The translations under genes and the position numbers were made by a program. The notes under the pieces are model-generated. The model was not told the origin of the DNA. It was given only the letters and a program-made list of their open reading frames with translations, and ran no database searches. A stretch of DNA of 10,516 nucleotides from an uncultured Flavobacterium sp. (lineage in GTDB: Bacteria; Bacteroidota; Bacteroidia; Flavobacteriales; Flavobacteriaceae), in the NCBI RefSeq assembly GCF_943913405.1, contig NZ_CALTYA010000064.1, positions 1 through 10,516 of the forward strand, read 5' to 3'. This document shows positions 6,565 through 10,516 of this stretch, piece by piece. Position 1 is the first letter of the stretch, and each line of letters opens with the position of its first letter.

Positions 6565-6584
6565 TTAATAAAAATATAATAAAA

Positions 6585-6890
6585 TTATACTTTGATCTCT
6601 ACTTCTACCCCACTTGGCAACTCTAATTTCATTAGAGCGTCAATTGTTTTTGAAGAAGAAGAATAAATGTCTAACAATCTTTTGTATGACATTACTTCAA
6701 ATTGCTCTCTTGATTTTTTGTTAACGTGCGGAGAACGTAAAACAGTAAAAATCTTTTTGTGAGTTGGCAATGGAATTGGACCCGTTACAACCGCACCTGT
6801 ACTCTTTACAGTTTTTACAATCTTTTCAGCAGACTTGTCTACCAAATTGTGATCGTAAGATTTTAGTTTTATTCTGATTTTTTGACTCAT
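6585..6890 (-). CDS. rpsJ: 30S ribosomal protein S10 (NusE)
   Basis: S10 lies in the small-subunit head and also serves as NusE, the partner of NusB and NusG in antitermination and transcription-translation coupling. The 101-residue product (E. coli 103) starts MSQKIRIKLKSYDHNLVDKS and contains the canonical loop GPIPLPTHKKIFTVLRSPHV followed by NKKSREQFEVMSYKRLLDI. In the classical S10 operon this gene comes first, together with rplC. Here it is 11 bases after fusA and is cut off from rplC by a terminator and a new promoter, so it is transcribed with the str genes. Confidence 0.98.
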   Translation of the reverse strand: MSQKIRIKLKSYDHNLVDKSAEKIVKTVKSTGAVVTGPIPLPTHKKIFTVLRSPHVNKKSREQFEVMSYKRLLDIYSSSSKTIDALMKLELPSGVEVEIKV

Positions 6891-6901
6891 TTTCTTTTGA
6901 A

Positions 6902-9058
6902 TTAAGCGTTACCTTTTGCTTTTTTGATTACCGCTTCTGATATATTAGAAGGCGTCTCAGCATAGTGAGAAAACTCCATTGTTGAAGTAGCCCTACCTGA
7001 TGACAATGTTCTTAATGTTGTAACATAACCAAACATTTCAGATAATGGCACATCAGCTTTGATTGTTTTTGCACCATTTCTATCACCCATGTCATTAACC
7101 TGACCTCTACGACGGTTCAAGTCACCAACGATATCACCCATGTTTTCTTCAGGAGTAATAACTTCGATTTTCATAATTGGCTCAAGAATTACAGCACCAG
7201 CCGCTTTACCTGATTCTTTATAACCCATTCTAGCCGCTAATTCAAAAGAAAGAGCATCTGAATCGACTGGGTGGAAAGATCCGTCAGTTAAAGTAACTTT
7301 CAAGCTATCTACAGCATAACCTGCCAAAGGACCTGTTTTCATAGCTTCTCTGAAACCTTTTTCAACAGCTGGGATATATTCTTTAGGAACGTTACCACCT
7401 TTTACAGCATTAATAAATTGCAATCCAACCGGAACTTTACCGTCAACTTCATCAGCAGGCTCAATTGTAAATACGATATCACCGAATTTACCACGACCTC
7501 CAGATTGTTTTTTGTAAGTCTCTCTGTGTTGCGCCGATCTTGTGAAAGCTTCTTTATATTCAACTTGAGGCTCACCTTGGTTTACTTCAACTTTAAATTC
7601 ACGTTTCATTCTATCTACCAAGATATCCAAGTGAAGCTCACCCATACCTGAGATAATAGTTTGACCCGAAGCTTCATCAGTTCTAACCGTAAACGTTGGA
7701 TCTTCTTCAGCCAGTTTAGCCAAAGCCATACCCATTTTATCTACGTCAGCTTTAGTTTTAGGCTCAATCGCGATACCAATTACCGGATCAGGGAATTTCA
7801 TAGACTCAAGAATGATTGGGTGTTTTTCATCACACAATGTATCTCCAGTTTTAATATCCTTAAATCCAACAGCAGCTCCAATATCTCCAGCTTCGATATA
7901 ATCGATTGGATTTTGTTTGTTAGCGTGCATTTGGTAAATACGAGAGATTCTTTCTTTGTTTCCAGAACGCGTGTTCAAAACATAAGAACCTGCATCTAAA
8001 CGCCCAGAATAAGCACGGAAGAAAGCCAAACGACCTACGAATGGGTCAGTTGCAATCTTAAATGCAAGAGCAGCAAACGGCTCTTTTACATCCGGCTTAC
8101 GCAAGATTTTAGTTTGATCTTCTTCTAACAAATCAACATCATCAGGATCAATTCCTTCGATACCTTCTTTATCCATTGGAGATGGCAAGTATTTACATAC
8201 TGCATCCAACATAAATTGAACTCCTTTGTTTTTGAAAGAAGAACCAGCAATCATAGGAATGATAGCCATATCGATTGTAGCAGCTCTTAATGCATTGTTG
8301 ATCTCGTCTTCTGTAATAGAATCCGGATCTTCCATGTATTTATCAAGCAAGTTTTCATCATAATCAGCAACTGCTTCGATAAGGATGTCTCTGTATTCTT
8401 TAACTTCATCAACCATATCAGCTGGAATATCGATGATATCAAAAGTCGCCCCTTGAGTAGCATCATGCCAAACGATAGCTTGATTTTTTACTAAATCCAC
8501 AACACCTCTGAAATCATTTTCTTCACCAATTGGCAAAGTGATTGCAACAGCGTTAGACTTTAGCATATCTCTAACTTGCTGACAAACTGCCAAGAAGTTA
8601 GAACCTTGACGGTCCATTTTGTTTACGAATCCCATACGTGGAACTCTGTATTGATCAGCAAGTCTCCAGTTAGTCTCAGATTGTGGCTCAACACCATCAA
8701 CTGCACTAAACAAGAAAACCAATCCATCCAATACTCTCAAAGAACGGTTTACCTCTACGGTAAAATCCACGTGCCCAGGAGTATCAATGATGTTAAAGTG
8801 ATAAGGTTTAGATTCTGGAAGCGCTTTTCCTTGCTCAGTTGGAAAACTCCATTCGCAAGTTGTAGCAGCAGAAGTAATTGTAATACCTCTTTCTTGCTCT
8901 TGTGCCATCCAGTCCATTGTTGCAGCACCATCGTGCACCTCACCAATTTTGTGTGATTTTCCAGTATAAAAAAGAATACGCTCTGTTGTTGTTGTTTTAC
9001 CAGCATCAATGTGAGCAGCAATCCCGATATTTCTTGTGTATTTTAAATCTCTAGCCAT
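6902..9058 (-). CDS. fusA: Translation elongation factor G (EF-G)
   Basis: EF-G is the cytoplasmic GTPase that drives translocation of tRNA and mRNA and, with RRF, splits ribosomes. The 718-residue product (E. coli 704) has all GTPase motifs: AHIDAGKT at 15-22, RGITI at 57-61, DTPGH at 92-96 with the catalytic His96, and NKMD at 146-149. Domain IV keeps DGSFHPVDSD, with the tip His at about 596, and domain V carries NRRRGQVNDMGDRNG around 648-662. A short insertion relative to E. coli lies before DTPGH (about residues 71-85). No sign of the degenerate EF-G2 paralogue type. It sits 10 bases after rpsG and 11 bases before rpsJ. Unlike E. coli, no tuf gene follows. Confidence 0.99.
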   Translation of the reverse strand: MARDLKYTRNIGIAAHIDAGKTTTTERILFYTGKSHKIGEVHDGAATMDWMAQEQERGITITSAATTCEWSFPTEQGKALPESKPYHFNIIDTPGHVDFTVEVNRSLRVLDGLVFLFSAVDGVEPQSETNWRLADQYRVPRMGFVNKMDRQGSNFLAVCQQVRDMLKSNAVAITLPIGEENDFRGVVDLVKNQAIVWHDATQGATFDIIDIPADMVDEVKEYRDILIEAVADYDENLLDKYMEDPDSITEDEINNALRAATIDMAIIPMIAGSSFKNKGVQFMLDAVCKYLPSPMDKEGIEGIDPDDVDLLEEDQTKILRKPDVKEPFAALAFKIATDPFVGRLAFFRAYSGRLDAGSYVLNTRSGNKERISRIYQMHANKQNPIDYIEAGDIGAAVGFKDIKTGDTLCDEKHPIILESMKFPDPVIGIAIEPKTKADVDKMGMALAKLAEEDPTFTVRTDEASGQTIISGMGELHLDILVDRMKREFKVEVNQGEPQVEYKEAFTRSAQHRETYKKQSGGRGKFGDIVFTIEPADEVDGKVPVGLQFINAVKGGNVPKEYIPAVEKGFREAMKTGPLAGYAVDSLKVTLTDGSFHPVDSDALSFELAARMGYKESGKAAGAVILEPIMKIEVITPEENMGDIVGDLNRRRGQVNDMGDRNGAKTIKADVPLSEMFGYVTTLRTLSSGRATSTMEFSHYAETPSNISEAVIKKAKGNA

Positions 9059-9068
9059 TTCTTAATGA

Positions 9069-9545
9069 TTAAAATCTAAAGTGTGAGAATGCTTTGTTTG
9101 CTTCAGCCATTTTGTGAGTATCCATTCTCTTTTTAACAGCTGCACCTTCTTCTTTAGCAGCAGCTAAAACTTCAGAAGCTAGTTTTTGAGCCATAGATTT
9201 CTCATTTCTTCTACGCGCATAAAGTATCATCCACTTCATTGCCATAGAGATTTTTCTGTCTGGTCTGATTTGCATTGGGATTTGGAATGTAGCTCCACCA
9301 ACTCTACGGCTACGTACTTCTACGTGAGGCATAACGTTTGTCAAGGCATCTTTCCAGATTTCCAATGAAGATTTTTCTGCGTCTTGTTTCTTGTTTTCTA
9401 CGATTTCTAATGCATCATAGAATACTTTGAAAGCAGTTGATTTTTTACCATCCCACATCAAGTTGTTCACGAAACGTGTTACTAACTGATCGTTAAATTT
9501 TGGATCTGGCAAAAGAGGTCTTTTTTTGGCCTGTCTTTTTCTCAT
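9069..9545 (-). CDS. rpsG: 30S ribosomal protein S7
   Basis: S7 nucleates assembly of the 16S rRNA 3' major domain and borders the E-site mRNA channel. In E. coli it also represses the str operon by binding the rpsL-rpsG intercistronic RNA. The 158-residue product begins MRKRQAKKRPLLPDPKFND and includes VTRFVNNLMWDGKKSTAFKV, the RRVGGATFQIPMQIRPDRK beta-hairpin region, and the C-terminal HKMAEANKAFSHFRF. The start at 9545 is preceded by aaacgaagaa, purine-rich but not a Shine-Dalgarno. The 74-base gap to rpsL is the widest inside the two operons and may hold a regulatory site. Confidence 0.98.
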   Translation of the reverse strand: MRKRQAKKRPLLPDPKFNDQLVTRFVNNLMWDGKKSTAFKVFYDALEIVENKKQDAEKSSLEIWKDALTNVMPHVEVRSRRVGGATFQIPMQIRPDRKISMAMKWMILYARRRNEKSMAQKLASEVLAAAKEEGAAVKKRMDTHKMAEANKAFSHFRF

Positions 9546-9619
9546 TTCTTCGTTTTTTTGTTACTCGCTAATGTTCATCGTATAAAAACGTGCCCTTTTA
9601 ACTTATAACGTGTTTAAGA
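9546..9619 (-). promoter_or_regulatory. rpsL-rpsG intercistronic region, candidate S7 feedback site
   Basis: This 74-base spacer stands out because the other gaps in both operons are 18 bases or less. In E. coli the equivalent spacer of about 96 bases is the target of S7. Here I see two copies of AACGTG on the plus strand (9587-9592 and 9607-9612), each preceded by TATAA-like sequence, a short CTTA/TAAG inverted repeat, and a five-codon mini-ORF (9561-9578) ending 15 bases before rpsG. No strong stem is obvious, and no Bacteroidota promoter is recognisable. A regulatory role is inferred from position only. Confidence 0.35.
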
Positions 9620-10003
9620 TTACTTTTTTGCTTCTTTTGGACGTTTAGCACCATACTTAGATCTTCTTTGCGTTCTTCCTGCAACACCTGATGTATCAAG
9701 CGCTCCACGAACGATGTGGTATCTAACTCCTGGTAAATCTTTTACCCTTCCACCCCTAACTAATACTATCGAGTGCTCTTGTAGATTGTGTCCTTCTCCA
9801 GGGATGTAAGCATTCACTTCATTACCATTTGTCAAACGTACACGCGCTACTTTACGCATTGCAGAGTTTGGTTTTTTTGGTGTAGTAGTGTAAACACGCG
9901 TACAAACCCCTCTTCTTTGAGGACAAGAATCTAAAGCAACCGATTTACTCTTCTTAGTCATCTGAGTTCTTCCAGTTCTTACTAATTGTTGAATTGTTGG
10001 CAT
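9620..10003 (-). CDS. rpsL: 30S ribosomal protein S12
   Basis: S12 sits at the decoding centre and controls accuracy and streptomycin response. The 127-residue product (E. coli 124) aligns without gaps through the core. It has TTTPKKPNSAMRKVARVRL with Lys43, and GGRVKDLPGVRYHIVRG with Lys88, Asp89 and Pro91. These are the wild-type residues at the positions where streptomycin-resistance changes arise in other bacteria, and Asp89 is the site modified by RimO in E. coli. The C terminus has the usual RSKYGAKRPKEAKK basic tail. It is the first gene of the str unit, with its own promoter about 55 bases upstream. The lead (agtattaatt) lacks a Shine-Dalgarno. Confidence 0.99.
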   Translation of the reverse strand: MPTIQQLVRTGRTQMTKKSKSVALDSCPQRRGVCTRVYTTTPKKPNSAMRKVARVRLTNGNEVNAYIPGEGHNLQEHSIVLVRGGRVKDLPGVRYHIVRGALDTSGVAGRTQRRSKYGAKRPKEAKK

Positions 10004-10037
10004 AATTAATACTAAAAATTTCTTATGATTTAATTTT

Positions 10038-10052
10038 CCCGCTTTTTACGGG
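10038..10052 (-). promoter_or_regulatory. Small hairpin in the rpsL leader
   Basis: Read on the minus strand, CCCGU pairs with GCGGG around an AAAAA loop, a compact 5-bp stem with one U-G pair. It lies directly downstream of the -7 element and about 35 bases before the rpsL ATG. The predicted transcription start falls at about 10048-10053, so the 5' arm may be the first bases of the mRNA, which could protect the transcript end or act in regulation. Without a mapped start this remains uncertain. It has no U tract, so it is not a terminator. Confidence 0.4.
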
Positions 10053-10056
10053 GTTG

Positions 10057-10087
10057 CAAATGTATGAATATTTTTTTTTTAAACAAA
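10057..10087 (-). promoter_or_regulatory. Bacteroidota-type promoter of the rpsL (str) operon
   Basis: On the minus strand, TTTG (10084-10087) is followed by a 19-base spacer and TACATTTG (10057-10064). This is a full match to TTTG / TAnnTTTG. The spacer contains a ten-base A tract (10071-10080), which could bend the DNA. The -7 element continues into CAACCCCG, very like the CACTCCC after the rplC promoter. The predicted leader to the rpsL ATG is about 45 bases. Confidence 0.87.
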
Positions 10088-10207
10088 CCTTAATTCATTA
10101 ATTTTCAATCCTATTAGCCAATATTTTTTTTGAATATATTATTCCTTCATTTTTTGCGTTACTTTTACAATCATAATCTGCTTGGTTTTAAATAATTTAA
10201 TTCTCTT
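10088..10207. other. Divergent intergenic region, rpsL promoter to plus-strand gene
   Basis: This AT-rich stretch must hold the start signals of the plus-strand gene at 10208. The best -7 candidate on the plus strand is TACTTTTA (10160-10167), one base off TAnnTTTG. The nearest suitable TTTG (10129-10132) gives a 27-base spacer, longer than usual, so I do not call it a promoter. No other feature is visible. Confidence 0.4.
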
Positions 10208-10516
10208 TTGAAAAAACTCATTCCTCTTATTCTCTTCTTTTTCAGCCTTCAAAGTTTTGGACAGAATTTATATTTAAAAATTTCTGCGGAAACTGAAAAA
10301 GCGACTAAATTTATCGACTCTGTCGGATATTCAAAAAAACATACGAATGCCAAAGCTGCCATAGAGGAAACCAATACACTTTCTGAAAAATTAAAGCGTC
10401 TTGGCTTTTTAGAAAACGAAATTCTTGAAAACAAAAAAGAAAACGACAGCACTTTCCACGCAAATTTAAAACTTGGCGAAAAAACAAAATTCATACATAT
10501 ATATATAGGTATAAAT
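10208..10516 (+). CDS. Exported protein with TTG start, possible POTRA/BamA-like outer-membrane protein (partial, 3' end outside window)
   Basis: A frame of 103 codons is open to the window edge. It starts at TTG because an in-frame TAA lies 15 bases upstream (10193-10195) and the visible frame holds no ATG. The start is supported by a typical signal peptide, MKKLIPLILFFFSLQSFGQN, with basic residues, a hydrophobic core and a likely signal peptidase I site after the FGQ; no lipobox Cys is present. The mature part has a pattern LSEKLKRLGFLENEIL (about 58-73) followed by charged residues and FHANLKLGEKTKFIHIYIG (83-101). This helix-then-strand pattern ending in a Gly resembles a POTRA repeat of BamA/TamA-type proteins. 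That reading is tentative; the beta-barrel that would confirm it lies outside. It is divergent from rpsL and not part of the ribosomal operon. Confidence 0.75.
   Translation, partial: MKKLIPLILFFFSLQSFGQNLYLKISAETEKATKFIDSVGYSKKHTNAKAAIEETNTLSEKLKRLGFLENEILENKKENDSTFHANLKLGEKTKFIHIYIGIN

Noticed and set aside
8755..9021. 88-codon minus-strand frame inside fusA
   Set aside because: It lies in another frame of the well-supported EF-G gene and has no family features.
9587..9612. ACGT/ACGT inverted repeat as a hairpin in the rpsL-rpsG spacer
   Set aside because: Only 4 bp pair around a 16-base loop, and the flanks do not extend the stem; the sites are better described as direct repeats of AACGTG.
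10129..10167. Possible plus-strand promoter TTTG / TACTTTTA
   Set aside because: The -7 box lacks the final G, and the spacer of 27 bases is longer than usual for Bacteroidota promoters.
10249..10494. 81-codon minus-strand frame near the right edge
   Set aside because: It is antisense to the plus-strand signal-peptide gene, has Phe/Ser-rich composition typical of the reverse of Lys/Glu-rich coding sequence, and lacks any recognisable domain.
10495..10508. AT dinucleotide run (catatatatata) at the right edge
   Set aside because: It is inside the open frame of the plus-strand gene, coding for an Ile/Tyr-rich strand, and too short to call a repeat element.
1..10516. Hidden accessory system, mobile element, CRISPR array or RNA gene
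   Set aside because: The window is filled by conserved translation genes in standard order. I found no transposase, terminal inverted repeats, spaced direct repeats, or tRNA/rRNA sequence.

Overview
This window is part of the main ribosomal-protein gene cluster of a bacterium from the phylum Bacteroidota. It is most likely a Flavobacterium or a close relative in the Flavobacteriaceae. The evidence is the AT-rich, A/T-dominated intergenic DNA, the lack of Shine-Dalgarno sequences, two near-perfect Bacteroidota promoters (TTTG, 19-20 bp spacer, TAnnTTTG), and the protein variants themselves (long zinc-free S14, EF-G of 718 residues, S3 with a basic low-complexity tail). The genus is inferred from sequence memory, not from a search.

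Layout, read along the minus strand from right to left. (1) A str-type unit, rpsL-rpsG-fusA-rpsJ (10003 to 6585), starts at a strong promoter (10057-10087) and ends at a clear intrinsic terminator (6531-6564). It has no tuf gene, and rpsJ, the first gene of the classical S10 operon, is its last gene. (2) A 370-base gap (6215-6584) holds that terminator, about 215 bases of featureless AT-rich DNA, and a second promoter (6284-6315) with a leader of about 60 bases. (3) A fused S10/spc unit, rplC-rplD-rplW-rplB-rpsS-rplV-rpsC-rplP-rpmC-rpsQ-rplN-rplX-rplE-rpsN, is tightly packed (gaps from a 1-base overlap to 18 bases) and runs off the left edge inside rpsN. The classical boundary between S10 and spc (rpsQ/rplN) is only 2 bases wide, so I see no room for a separate spc promoter.

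At the right edge, a divergent plus-strand gene starts at a TTG (10208) and runs off the window. It encodes a signal peptide followed by a region that resembles a POTRA domain, so it may be an outer-membrane assembly protein. It is the only gene here not obviously tied to translation.

The genes encode the machinery of the ribosome: decoding-centre and head proteins of the 30S (S12, S7, S10, S19, S3, S14, S17), proteins around the peptidyl-transferase centre and exit tunnel of the 50S (L2, L3, L4, L16, L22, L23, L29, L14, L24, L5), and the translocase EF-G. I found no mobile element, CRISPR array, tRNA/rRNA gene or accessory system. This is a core housekeeping region. The points worth a second look are regulatory: the operon split, the matched promoters, the leaders, and initiation without Shine-Dalgarno sequences.
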